Source: Onstottus_B arcticum
GTDB taxonomy: Bacteria; Acidobacteriota; Blastocatellia; UBA7656
Assembly: GCA_038040485.1 (NCBI GenBank)
Contig: JBBPIE010000014.1
Coordinates: forward strand, 62,001 to 126,000
Reading direction: 5' to 3'
Length of the DNA: 64,000 nt
Position numbers and translations under genes: made by a program. The notes under the pieces were generated by a model, which was not told where the DNA came from, made no database searches, and was given only the letters and a program-made list of their open reading frames with translations. Of the stretch, positions 33,708-42,447 are shown piece after piece. Numbering within the stretch: position 1 is the stretch's first letter; the number at the start of each line of letters is the position of its first letter.

Positions 33708-34016
33708 ATGGCACAAACCTGGATCATTGCAATTGATAGACTGCCAGGGCAGGCACTCGCTAAGTTCAACCCTCAAAGCCAAACGGTGGCAGCCGGCGAC
33801 ATTGTCTACTGGCGAAACAATGACGAGCAGGCAGATCATCAGGTGAAGCCGACCGGTGGCGCAAATGATGCCTGGTGGGATTTCCCGATTTCGCAAAAGC
33901 TGCAGGCACAACCGGCTCCGACATCGCAGCAAGCCGTCTCATTCAGCGCAGCCGCAACGGTCACGTATGTCTGCGCCCTACATCCGAACGAGAAGGGCAC
34001 GATCGTCGTGCAGTAA
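33708..34016 (+). CDS. Cupredoxin with altered axial ligand position
   Basis: A 102-aa plastocyanin/amicyanin-like protein. Start ATG 33708 with AAGGA upstream. The first copper His is in DEQADHQVKP. The C-terminal loop reads CALHPNEKG, which aligns with the amicyanin-type loop C-x2-H-P-x-M-x-G and has Glu where the axial Met would be. There is no clear signal peptide, so export is uncertain. It is followed 11 bases later by a multicopper oxidase gene, so electron transfer between the two is plausible, but it is inferred. Confidence 0.85.
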   Translation: MAQTWIIAIDRLPGQALAKFNPQSQTVAAGDIVYWRNNDEQADHQVKPTGGANDAWWDFPISQKLQAQPAPTSQQAVSFSAAATVTYVCALHPNEKGTIVVQ

Positions 34017-34027
34017 AGGAGGCACGT

Positions 34028-36208
34028 ATGCCAGAAGCTGATAATTTGAAAACGCAGGAAGCAGAAATCAATGAAACTCCTACAGCGACGAAGGAACAGC
34101 GGAACAGGGCCGCTCGCCGGGATTTTTTGGCTCAATCGTTAGCGGCAACTTCCGGTGTTGCCCTTCTGGGAGCGATTCGGCCGTCCCTTTTGGCAGCAGC
34201 CACGCAGTCTCCGGTTCCTTGTCCTCCTCCCGGGCCGGCTCTTGTAGCCGTGGGTGAGATCACCAGCAATGGCAAGAAACTCGAGGCCGTTATGAAGGTG
34301 ACTAATGGGATTCGGAATGTTCCCACCTCGCTTACAGCCAAGACTCCCGCGATGCTGCGATACTTCGACGGCTTCAACCCGGCCAATCCGAGTCAAAAGT
34401 GGCCCGTCAACCCGAGCGAACCCGGTCCCGGTCCGACGCTTCGTTGCGCGCTGGGTGACACAGTTCAGATCACGCTTCTCAATCAGGTCAAGGTCCAGGA
34501 TTTTGGAGGCTCGCTCGATTCGGGCGAAGAAGGCCGCGGCACCGGCTGCGATCAGGCGACCAAGGTCAATGCGGACGGAACGACCGACAAGAACTGGTAC
34601 CCGTCCATCGACAAGTACCCGGACTGCTTGCACGGATCCAGCAGCGCGAATATCCACTTTCATGGCACGCACGTCACGCCCTCAACCACGGGCGATAACG
34701 TCCTGGTTCAGGTTCGGCCCAACCCGAAGGTGACCGAGAACGGCGTCCGCGAGTCGTTCAGGAAGATTTTCCGGGGTTGTGAGCTGAGTCATGAACCGCA
34801 AAAGTGGGACGACCTTCCAGTTGAGTGGCGAGAGAATCAGCGAGTGCTTCTCGAGGAGTATGACAACACAGCGCCGTTTCAGGGCGGGCATGGCCTTCCG
34901 CTGAATTTGAGGTTGTGGCCTCAGAACCGCGAGTCCATCTCTCAAGGCGTATGGCCACAATGGTACATCGGTTCCTATCCCTACTGCTTCCAGATTCCGA
35001 AGTATGAGGAGGATCAAAACCACAAACCCACCGGCGTCAAGATGGGTCAGGCTCCGGGCACGCACTGGTATCACTCGCACAAACATGGCTCGACCGCGAT
35101 TAACATGTTTAACGGTCTGGCCGGCGCGCTGATCATTACAGACGACAGCCCCGAGGGATACGACGGGAAACTGAAGGGCTTCTATACACAGAAACGCCAA
35201 AAGCTCGACGAAGTCGTTCTGGTCTTCCAGCAAATTACCGCAGCGCCCAATCTGCTTAGCGCGGCGCCGGCGGGACCGTCCGCAAAGCTGGTCAACGGTC
35301 AGTTCACTCCAACCATCACAATGCGGCCCGGCCAGATTCAGTTGTGGCGCATGATAAACGCCACCGTTCAGGCTTTCGTAAACGTCCAGTTCAACGCGGT
35401 TCTCTTAGGCGCTCCGCGCATAAACTTCCGGCAGACCTCGCAGGACGGCGTTCAACTCGCGCAGAAAAACTACGGCGATCCGCAGAACGGCAAGAACGCA
35501 ATCAACATGGCGCCGGCCAACAGGGTAGATCTGCTCGTGCAAGCACCCGATGCCGAAGGGTGCTACGTGCTCGGCACGACAACCGCGCCGATACTGTACG
35601 TCAACGTCAAGGGTGGCGCGATTTCGCCACGGATGGAATTCCCCGACGCCGCCAGTTTTCCAACACAGCCGACCTTTCTCGCTGACATCGACCCGAGCAC
35701 GATTCGGCTTCGGAGGGAAGTGGTTTACGGTTGGGAGGCCGGCCGAACAGCTCCCGGCCGAAATGCCGCAACTGTGCAGCCCCCTCTGATACCAAACGCG
35801 CCGCCTCACTACACGATCGACCGCAAACAGTTTGAAGATCAGATCATTGATCAGGTGATGGTCCTCGACACCGCCGAGGAGTGGACCATAATCAACGACA
35901 CAACCGGGATCGCGCATCCGTTTCACATTCACGTGAACCCATTCCAGATTGTCGAACTCTTCGATCCGAATACGATGACGGCGCCGCTCAAACTCACGCC
36001 GCCGTACGTCTGGTGGGACACGTTTGCAATCCCGAAGGGCAAACTCGTCAACGGGAAGATAGTCCCCGGCTACTTCAAGATGCGCAGCCGCTTCGTCGAT
36101 TTTACCGGCATGTACGTGCAACACTGCCACATCCTGCCGCACGAAGACCGAGGCATGATGCAGTTGGTCCAGGTCGTCAGCAACCGCACGCTCAATAAGC
36201 ATCACTGA
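34028..36208 (+). CDS. Tat-exported multicopper oxidase
   Basis: A 726-aa three-domain multicopper oxidase. ATG 34028 follows AGGAGG. The twin-arginine signal is RRDFLAQSLAATSGVALLG (residues about 28-46). All four copper-ligand motifs are present: IHFHGTHV, HWYHSHKHGS, HPFHIHVNPF and HCHILPHEDRGMM, the last with the type 1 Cys and an axial Met. Such enzymes oxidise phenols, metals (copper, manganese) or bilirubin while reducing O2 to water. The exact substrate is not visible. Long insert loops (for example PSIDKYPDCLHG) distinguish it from compact laccases. Confidence 0.95.
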   Translation: MPEADNLKTQEAEINETPTATKEQRNRAARRDFLAQSLAATSGVALLGAIRPSLLAAATQSPVPCPPPGPALVAVGEITSNGKKLEAVMKVTNGIRNVPTSLTAKTPAMLRYFDGFNPANPSQKWPVNPSEPGPGPTLRCALGDTVQITLLNQVKVQDFGGSLDSGEEGRGTGCDQATKVNADGTTDKNWYPSIDKYPDCLHGSSSANIHFHGTHVTPSTTGDNVLVQVRPNPKVTENGVRESFRKIFRGCELSHEPQKWDDLPVEWRENQRVLLEEYDNTAPFQGGHGLPLNLRLWPQNRESISQGVWPQWYIGSYPYCFQIPKYEEDQNHKPTGVKMGQAPGTHWYHSHKHGSTAINMFNGLAGALIITDDSPEGYDGKLKGFYTQKRQKLDEVVLVFQQITAAPNLLSAAPAGPSAKLVNGQFTPTITMRPGQIQLWRMINATVQAFVNVQFNAVLLGAPRINFRQTSQDGVQLAQKNYGDPQNGKNAINMAPANRVDLLVQAPDAEGCYVLGTTTAPILYVNVKGGAISPRMEFPDAASFPTQPTFLADIDPSTIRLRREVVYGWEAGRTAPGRNAATVQPPLIPNAPPHYTIDRKQFEDQIIDQVMVLDTAEEWTIINDTTGIAHPFHIHVNPFQIVELFDPNTMTAPLKLTPPYVWWDTFAIPKGKLVNGKIVPGYFKMRSRFVDFTGMYVQHCHILPHEDRGMMQLVQVVSNRTLNKHH

Positions 36209-36236
36209 GACAGAAAAGTTTGGGGATTTGTCTACG

Positions 36237-36310
36237 CCTGGGAGCGCGGGCGTCCCGCCCGCATCGATAGGGATTCGACAGACTGCGGGCGGGACGCCCG
36301 CGCTCCCAGG
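36237..36310. repeat. Palindromic repeat, family B, perfect copy (27-nt arms)
   Basis: Arms at 36237-36263 and 36284-36310 are exact reverse complements with a 20-base spacer. Arm start is CCTGGGAGCGCGGGCGTCCC. It lies between the multicopper oxidase and the TonB-dependent receptor genes, and could fold into a very stable stem. Other copies are at 2627 and inside hemW. Confidence 0.95.
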
Positions 36311-36332
36311 TAGATCAAACCGGAGATCCTAA

Positions 36333-39300
36333 GTGCAAAGACGCTTTCACCGTCTCGCGTTCCTCGCCGCGATGCTGCTCTCGATGGGGTTCAGCGCGCC
36401 TTCGCCCACGGGCAGCATCAGCGGGGTGGTCAAAGATCCTTCAGGCGCAACCTTGCCCGGCGTCCGGATCAGCTTATTGAGCGCCTCGACCCGAATGCAG
36501 AGAGGGGCACTCTCGGACGCAAACGGGGCGTTTCACTTTCAGCAACTCGAGCCCGCGGACTGGTCGCTCTCAGCCGAAGCGCCCGGCTTCAAGCGCGTCA
36601 CTATCCCAAAAGTCATCGTTCAGGTAGACCAGGTAACCCGCGTTGAAATGGTCCTGCAGGTGGGCGATGTGTCGGAAGTCATAGAAGTCGCGGCCGTCAC
36701 CCCGCTGCTCGAGACCGACAAGTCCACCTTGAGCACCGTCGTTGACAGTCGAACCATCCATAGCTTGCCCCTTAATGCCCGGCAGTTTCTCGACCTGGCT
36801 CTGCTCACGCCCGGCACTGTGCCTGCCGGGCCGGGCACGCAGGGAAGCGGTTTCAACTCGGCAGGCGCGCGCTCGCAATCGAATGTCTACCTGTTAGACG
36901 GCATCAGCAACATGGACACGCAGCAGAACGGGCCGCTCAATTCGTTCCGCATCACGGATGCCGTTCAGGAATTCGCGGTGCAGACAAGCGTGCCTCTGCC
37001 GGAGTTTGGGCGCGGAAGCGGCGGCCAGGTCAACATCGTCACCAGATCCGGCTCAAACCAATTTCACGGCGCGGCCTTCGAGTACTTCCGCAACACGGTG
37101 CTCGACGCCGCGGATTTCTTCACCAACAAACTGGGCGGGCAGAAGAACGTCTTGAATCGCAACCAGTTTGGTTTAACACTCGGCGGACCGCTGGTCAAAA
37201 ACCGGACCTTCTTCTTCGCTTCTTACGAAGGGTTTCGCCAGGTCGCTCCGGTAGTTCGATCCACGCGTGTGCCCACGCTCGCCGACCGGGCTTCCGTAAC
37301 CGATCTGATAGCGAAGCGGCTCCTCGACTTCTGGCCGCTGCCGAATGCTTCCGGGACGTTGAACTTTATTGCCAACGTGCGTAACGAAGACGATGACGAC
37401 ACCGGATTCATCCGCATCGATCACAGGCTCGGCGCAAGCGATCAATTGTCCGGCCGGTGGACGGAATATCGAGCTTCGAGTTTTATCGGCGGGCCTACGC
37501 CGCTGACCGGCGGCAACCGGGGCGAACCCGTCCAGCGATCCGTCATGCTGAGTGAGGTTCATACGTTCTCGCCCGCGCTGATAAACGAGCTTCGTCTTGG
37601 CTACTCGCGGAACGTGATGGAGCGAGCAGTCCAGGATGACGGGCTGAATGCGGCGGAGATATTCACCGACGCCGCCGGCAATCCGTTAACGGGCGTAGTC
37701 GATGCCGCGAAGGACCCGCTCAACTCGGGACTGCCGACGATAACGATAGCGGGAGGGTTCGCGGCGCTCGGGACCAATCTCAACTTCCCGCAAGGCCGCG
37801 TGTCGAGCACTATAGAACTCTTCGACAACATGTCGCTCAGCGCTCCGTTCGGCTGGTCGAAGCACTTCTGGCGATGGGGCTTTCATATTCGCCGCGAAGA
37901 TCTGCGCCGCTATCTCAATCGCGCGTCACGCGGCTCATTTAGCTTCGCGACCTTTCCCGACTTCGCGAAGGGACTCGTGCAAAGCTCCAACTTCCGAACA
38001 GGGAGCACGCTGGCCTACTGGCGGCGTCATCCGTGGGACTTGTTCTGGCAGGACGAGTTCAAAGTGCGGGAGAACCTGACACTGCATTATGGCGTCCGTT
38101 ACGAGTACCCGTCGGCGATAGGCGAGATTCGCAACAACGCGACGAATTTCGTTCCCGGAGTCGGGCCCGTGGTGGTGGGCAGCAACCGCAACCTGGATGT
38201 CGATCCGGCGTTGAAGGGCCCGGCCGCGCTCATCTTTCGAGAGGCGTCGTTCACTCTTCCGTCAAGCGGCGTCTTCCCGGACAAGAACAACGTCGCGCCG
38301 ATGTTCGGATTTGCATACACGCCGCGATTCGCTTCGGGTTTGTTCGGCGTGAACGACACCGTCATTCGAGGCGGATTTCGCGTAGCCTACGACGACCTGT
38401 TCAACAACGTGCCGTCGAGCATGGCTCTCGGTCCCCCGTACAATCTGCAAGTCAGCCAGACTGCGAATGTCACGCGCCCAGGGAAGTTTCCCTGGGCGAT
38501 CGGGTTCGATCAAAACGTGCCGCTGATCTCGAACTTCGGGAAACAGGGACCGGGAACTCCGACTGTTGGAGTCCTGAACTTTCAAGGCGTGGACCCGAAC
38601 TTGAGAAGCGCGTATCTGTATCAGTACAACCTCGGCATCCAGCGCAAGCTGGGCGACGCATTTTCGATCGAGGCCGACTACCAGGGAAGCTCCGGCCGGA
38701 GGCTCGGAGTTTTTATAGACGTGAATCAACCAACGGTGATCGTGCGCGATCCTGCCAAACGAGGCCCTCTCGCTCCAAATGAACAGGTGTTTCCGTTCAA
38801 CCACTTCGGCAACGTGCAGCTCGCGAAGTCAATCGGCAGTTCGAACTATAACGGGCTGGTCTTGCTCGCGAAGTACCAGGACCGCCGCGGCCTCTTTGTG
38901 CAAGGCTTCTACACGTTTGGAAAATCGCTCGACTACAACTCATCGTATTTCGGATCGAACAACCTGTTGGGAGAGACGGGAGCGCCAGTCAACTCGAAGA
39001 ACCTCGGAGTTGAGCACGGCCCATCCGCATTCGACATCCGCCACCGCTTCAATCTTCTCTACGTGATCGAATTGCCGGCAGGTCCGGGGCACCGGCTCTT
39101 CGGATGGAACAATAACTTCTCACGGACACTGTTCGGCGGCTGGCAAATTTCTGGAGTAGTGACGCTGCAATCGGGCTACCCATTCACAGTAGTGACAGGC
39201 GGGCCGGACTCGAGCGGCTTCAACCAGGCGAGCAATTCCGGCCTCAGCCCCGCCGCCGGTGACCGTCCCGATCTGGTAAAGCCTCTTCCATTACCGCAGG

Positions 39301-39665
39301 ACAACCGCGACCCTGACGAGGCGTTCGATGGGACGTGGTTCAAGCCGGCGCTGGCGGGCCGAGTCGGCAACTCAGGCCGCAATCAATATTCTGGACCGGG
39401 TCTGGCGAACTACGACTTTGCGGTCGCGAAGGATTTCCCGCTTGGGGCCAGACTTGGCGAGCAGACTCGCGTTCAGTTCCGCGCAGACTTCTTCAATCTG
39501 TTCAATCACACCAATTTCGCGAACCCGGTGAGCGACCTAAGCAACGCGAACTTTGGCAAGATCACACAAACGCTCGGAGCGGCAAGCGCGCCTTCGATCG
39601 GCACGACCGGCGGCGCGATCGGCGGACCAAGACTGATCCAGCTCTCGCTGCGAATTCGGTTCTGA
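36333..39665 (+). CDS. TonB-dependent receptor, Oar-like
   Basis: An 1110-aa outer-membrane receptor. Starts at GTG 36333 with GGAG upstream; the signal peptide (HRLAFLAAMLLSMGFSAPS) is followed by a carboxypeptidase-regulatory-like domain (GSISGVVKDPSGATLPGVRI, about 25-110), a plug domain (TQGSGFNSAGARSQSNVYLL, then IVTRSGSNQFHGAAFEYFRN) and a 22-strand barrel ending in LIQLSLRIRF with the terminal Phe recognised by the Bam machinery. The Oar family is expanded in Acidobacteria and probably takes up polymers or peptides. No SusD partner is present. Confidence 0.94.
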   Translation: MQRRFHRLAFLAAMLLSMGFSAPSPTGSISGVVKDPSGATLPGVRISLLSASTRMQRGALSDANGAFHFQQLEPADWSLSAEAPGFKRVTIPKVIVQVDQVTRVEMVLQVGDVSEVIEVAAVTPLLETDKSTLSTVVDSRTIHSLPLNARQFLDLALLTPGTVPAGPGTQGSGFNSAGARSQSNVYLLDGISNMDTQQNGPLNSFRITDAVQEFAVQTSVPLPEFGRGSGGQVNIVTRSGSNQFHGAAFEYFRNTVLDAADFFTNKLGGQKNVLNRNQFGLTLGGPLVKNRTFFFASYEGFRQVAPVVRSTRVPTLADRASVTDLIAKRLLDFWPLPNASGTLNFIANVRNEDDDDTGFIRIDHRLGASDQLSGRWTEYRASSFIGGPTPLTGGNRGEPVQRSVMLSEVHTFSPALINELRLGYSRNVMERAVQDDGLNAAEIFTDAAGNPLTGVVDAAKDPLNSGLPTITIAGGFAALGTNLNFPQGRVSSTIELFDNMSLSAPFGWSKHFWRWGFHIRREDLRRYLNRASRGSFSFATFPDFAKGLVQSSNFRTGSTLAYWRRHPWDLFWQDEFKVRENLTLHYGVRYEYPSAIGEIRNNATNFVPGVGPVVVGSNRNLDVDPALKGPAALIFREASFTLPSSGVFPDKNNVAPMFGFAYTPRFASGLFGVNDTVIRGGFRVAYDDLFNNVPSSMALGPPYNLQVSQTANVTRPGKFPWAIGFDQNVPLISNFGKQGPGTPTVGVLNFQGVDPNLRSAYLYQYNLGIQRKLGDAFSIEADYQGSSGRRLGVFIDVNQPTVIVRDPAKRGPLAPNEQVFPFNHFGNVQLAKSIGSSNYNGLVLLAKYQDRRGLFVQGFYTFGKSLDYNSSYFGSNNLLGETGAPVNSKNLGVEHGPSAFDIRHRFNLLYVIELPAGPGHRLFGWNNNFSRTLFGGWQISGVVTLQSGYPFTVVTGGPDSSGFNQASNSGLSPAAGDRPDLVKPLPLPQDNRDPDEAFDGTWFKPALAGRVGNSGRNQYSGPGLANYDFAVAKDFPLGARLGEQTRVQFRADFFNLFNHTNFANPVSDLSNANFGKITQTLGAASAPSIGTTGGAIGGPRLIQLSLRIRF

Positions 39666-39902
39666 GGAGCGGTCCGCACTCTGCGGAGGTTCACTAGTAA
39701 AAGGAACTCGATTTTTCTCGGCACCAATTATCATTTTCCGCTGTTTGATTTCCCTCGGGTCTCAAGGAATCTGCATTGTTTTTCTTCGCGTTTCCGTCTA
39801 TTGGTCTTGAGGGCATCTGAGGACTCTTTTCGTTCGCGATTTCGGCCAGCGGATTTGACTAGTGGGAGCAAATCAAGAGAAGCAGAAAGCGAGGACCAGT
39901 CC

Positions 39903-40925
39903 ATGATCGAGCCAGCGCGAGTCGATGCGTGGAACATTTCCAACCTTCGTACGCTATATCTTAGCCCCACTAATGTCTGCAACTACTTTTGCGTTATGTG
40001 CTTCAATCAAATGACCAAAACGGATAGAGGCTTCCTGGATTGGGACTTATTTGAACAAATCATCAACGAGTTGGTCGAGATACGCAGGCAAGTTGATTCA
40101 CAATTCTCTGAATTCCATTTTTATCTGGACGGCGAGCCTTTTCTTCATAAAGAGTACGTCGAGATGCTGAGGTATATTGATCGTTCATTGAGTGGCGTTC
40201 GAGTCATCATAAGCACGAATGGCGCTTTGATGACTCCCGATAAGATTGATGATCTACTGCGGCTCAACTCAAATCAGTATATCTACATAATCTCCCTTGA
40301 TGCATCTAACGAAGAGCTCTACAGAAAGATCAAGCCTCGCAGCGATTTTACGTCTGCTGAGGAGAATGCCAGATACTTCCTCGCAAAAAAGATCGAGAAT
40401 AACATCAATAATCCGTATGCCGTTTTGCAATTCATAGTGATGTCGATCAACGAACAGAATATGCATGACTTCTATTGGAAATGGGAGCCTCTAATCGGTC
40501 CGATGACAAAAGCTGGTTACTGTTTGTGGACAGACAGTTTGCTTCGCGAGAACTCTTCGCATATTTACTGGAAGCGATTTCACCACAGAAGCAACCCTGT
40601 GCAAATAGATCATCCGCTATATTCAAACCGCAATGGCCCCTCGATTGTTCATGATGAATATACAAAGGTGTGCGCCTGGCCGTGGAGAGTCCTCGCTATC
40701 GGATGGAACGGCGACGCCCATCCTTGCTGTTTCTTTCCAGAGAGTAAAAGTATGTTAGGAACCATCAGAGGCAAAAATATCACCCAGATCTTCGAGGGCA
40801 TGGAAATCAAGCAGATGCGATGGCATTTTCTGAGAAACAGCGTTGATCAGATACCTGTTTGCAATACTTGTGATCACAAAGCCTGGTGGCATGACAAAGG
40901 ACTGGAGGATCACCTGGGTATTTGA
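39903..40925 (+). CDS. Radical SAM/SPASM domain protein
   Basis: A 340-aa radical SAM enzyme. ATG 39903 has GAGG 7 bases upstream. The 4Fe-4S motif is CNYFCVMC (Cys26, 30, 33), spaced C-x3-C-x2-C, and the SAM-binding sheet continues FHFYLDGEPFLHKEYVEM and VRVIISTNGALM. The C-terminal half has a SPASM-like cluster: VCAWPW, AHPCCFFPESKSM and PVCNTCDHK. Such proteins modify peptides, sugars or cofactors. No small precursor peptide was found adjacent. Composition is clearly AT-richer than the flanks, and it heads an island of four genes in the same direction, suggesting transfer. Confidence 0.9.
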   Translation: MIEPARVDAWNISNLRTLYLSPTNVCNYFCVMCFNQMTKTDRGFLDWDLFEQIINELVEIRRQVDSQFSEFHFYLDGEPFLHKEYVEMLRYIDRSLSGVRVIISTNGALMTPDKIDDLLRLNSNQYIYIISLDASNEELYRKIKPRSDFTSAEENARYFLAKKIENNINNPYAVLQFIVMSINEQNMHDFYWKWEPLIGPMTKAGYCLWTDSLLRENSSHIYWKRFHHRSNPVQIDHPLYSNRNGPSIVHDEYTKVCAWPWRVLAIGWNGDAHPCCFFPESKSMLGTIRGKNITQIFEGMEIKQMRWHFLRNSVDQIPVCNTCDHKAWWHDKGLEDHLGI

Positions 40926-40967
40926 CTTCCTTGGCGAGATATCTCCATTGTCTTCGATAACGGCAGA

Positions 40968-41660
40968 ATGAAAGGCAAACATCCAGCTAAGCCGTTTGGT
41001 CCAAACGAGCCGCTCTCCCGGCGGGAAGCGTCTGCACAAGCCCAGCGGGACAAGTTAGAAGGGATCCAGGCCAACCGCATTTTGGAGGAATGGAAAGCAA
41101 ACGTGCAGTTGTACGTACATCACGATAATCTCAAGCAGGAGCGAATCCGCCACTTCCTGACCATGCAAGGAGCACTCTTTGCTTTCGTTGGCTTATCAAC
41201 CAAAGAGGCGATCGAGGGCACGCGGCCGATATTGGCAACTATCACTTTTCTTCTCTTCTCCATTGGGATCTCTGTCATCGGAGTTTTGCTTGCCTTTGGC
41301 TGGAAGGGTATGGATGAGCGAGCAAGGAAGTTTACACTGTTTGAGCGCCGATGCTTGCGCGAGTTGGAGAATGAGTGGAGGTCGCTCTTCCCGAAGGATC
41401 GAAGGGGCCTGTCAACTTATACGGAGCTGGCGGTCATTTTGGAGAAAGGAGGTGAAACATTCCAGAATATCGACGGCGATCGCTGCAGGGATATCAAGCA
41501 AACCTATCATGGTGACTACAAGGCGCTAGAGGATCAAAGCGGCACAGCCTCAAGCATGGAAACCCTCATCTGGTTTAAAGTAATTCTATTATTCTGGATT
41601 GCGTCTAGTGCCGGGCATATCGCGCTGTTGATAAGCTTTCTGGTGGTACGGCATTTTTGA
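40968..41660 (+). CDS. Predicted three-helix membrane protein of the island
   Basis: A 230-aa protein with a charged N-terminus, an amphipathic segment EEWKANVQLYVHHDNLKQER, a first transmembrane stretch (about 62-77), a second (86-110), a cytoplasmic helical domain with many Glu/Arg, and a final helix (200-228). The pattern (aromatic/His-rich helix, then two close helices) recalls small membrane effector-like families such as RipA/SLATT, but I cannot assign a family with confidence. It starts 42 bases after the radical SAM gene and ends 13 bases before the next gene. Confidence 0.78.
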   Translation: MKGKHPAKPFGPNEPLSRREASAQAQRDKLEGIQANRILEEWKANVQLYVHHDNLKQERIRHFLTMQGALFAFVGLSTKEAIEGTRPILATITFLLFSIGISVIGVLLAFGWKGMDERARKFTLFERRCLRELENEWRSLFPKDRRGLSTYTELAVILEKGGETFQNIDGDRCRDIKQTYHGDYKALEDQSGTASSMETLIWFKVILLFWIASSAGHIALLISFLVVRHF

Positions 41661-41673
41661 TTCGCAGAGCTTT

Positions 41674-42447
41674 ATGAAGATCAAAACGTTACTCTCTCCT
41701 ATTCATGATCCTGACGCGCGGTTTCTAAAGCCACTACGAGAAAAACTCGCCATTCTTCTCTCGCTCTATGAACACTTGATCTTTGCTGTTTCCAGCAAGA
41801 CCTCGACAAAGATAGTTGAGTTTCTTGAATCCTCACCAAACGTCACTGTTGTGTCGAGTAACGGATACGGCTTTGGAGCCAGAAATGCCTTTGGCGCCGC
41901 TTTGAACTTCGGAGACCCTTATCATTGGATTGACTCTGATAGAATCCTGCACTGGCTGACGGCTTACCCTGATGAGCTCGCCTTTCTGCTGGAAAACCCA
42001 CCCAACGAACACTACACCATCCTCGGACGGACGGAGCGCGCGAAGCTGACTCATCCGAAGTCATGGGTATACTGCGAAACCCCGTGCAACAACCTGGCCA
42101 GCAAGCGCTTCGGAATCGAGATGGATATCTGCGTCGCGAATGTCTTCTTATCAAGGAATGCCGTTCGATGGATCCTCAAAGACTCCCTTACAAACGACTG
42201 GGGCATTTTGACGGAGTGGCCGATTACCGTTATCCGGAATGCCGAAAAGAACGCTCTGAGTTATATCGCAATAGAAGGTAATGAATGGGAAGATCCCGAC
42301 TATTACGAAGAAGAAATTTCAATTGCTGGAGGGATCGAGCAGTGGAAAACCCAGCGGTATGATTCAGAGGCCGAATGGCTTAAGCGGTTTCAAAACTCGA
42401 TCGACATAATCTCCCCTCTGTTGAAGCACGCGACAGATAATGAATAG
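41674..42447 (+). CDS. Putative GT-A fold glycosyltransferase
   Basis: A 257-aa soluble protein. The pattern NGYGFGARNAFGAALNFG followed by HWIDSDRILHWLTAYPDEL resembles the nucleotide-sugar site of GT-A glycosyltransferases, with DSD (87-89) as the metal-binding DxD. The N-terminus (KIKTLLSPIHDP) fits a first Rossmann strand. Known enzyme families with this DSDR-x2-HW signature could not be recalled with certainty, so the role is tentative. It overlaps the HAD phosphatase by 8 bases, suggesting a transferase/phosphatase pair, as in some sugar-phosphate pathways. Confidence 0.72.
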   Translation: MKIKTLLSPIHDPDARFLKPLREKLAILLSLYEHLIFAVSSKTSTKIVEFLESSPNVTVVSSNGYGFGARNAFGAALNFGDPYHWIDSDRILHWLTAYPDELAFLLENPPNEHYTILGRTERAKLTHPKSWVYCETPCNNLASKRFGIEMDICVANVFLSRNAVRWILKDSLTNDWGILTEWPITVIRNAEKNALSYIAIEGNEWEDPDYYEEEISIAGGIEQWKTQRYDSEAEWLKRFQNSIDIISPLLKHATDNE

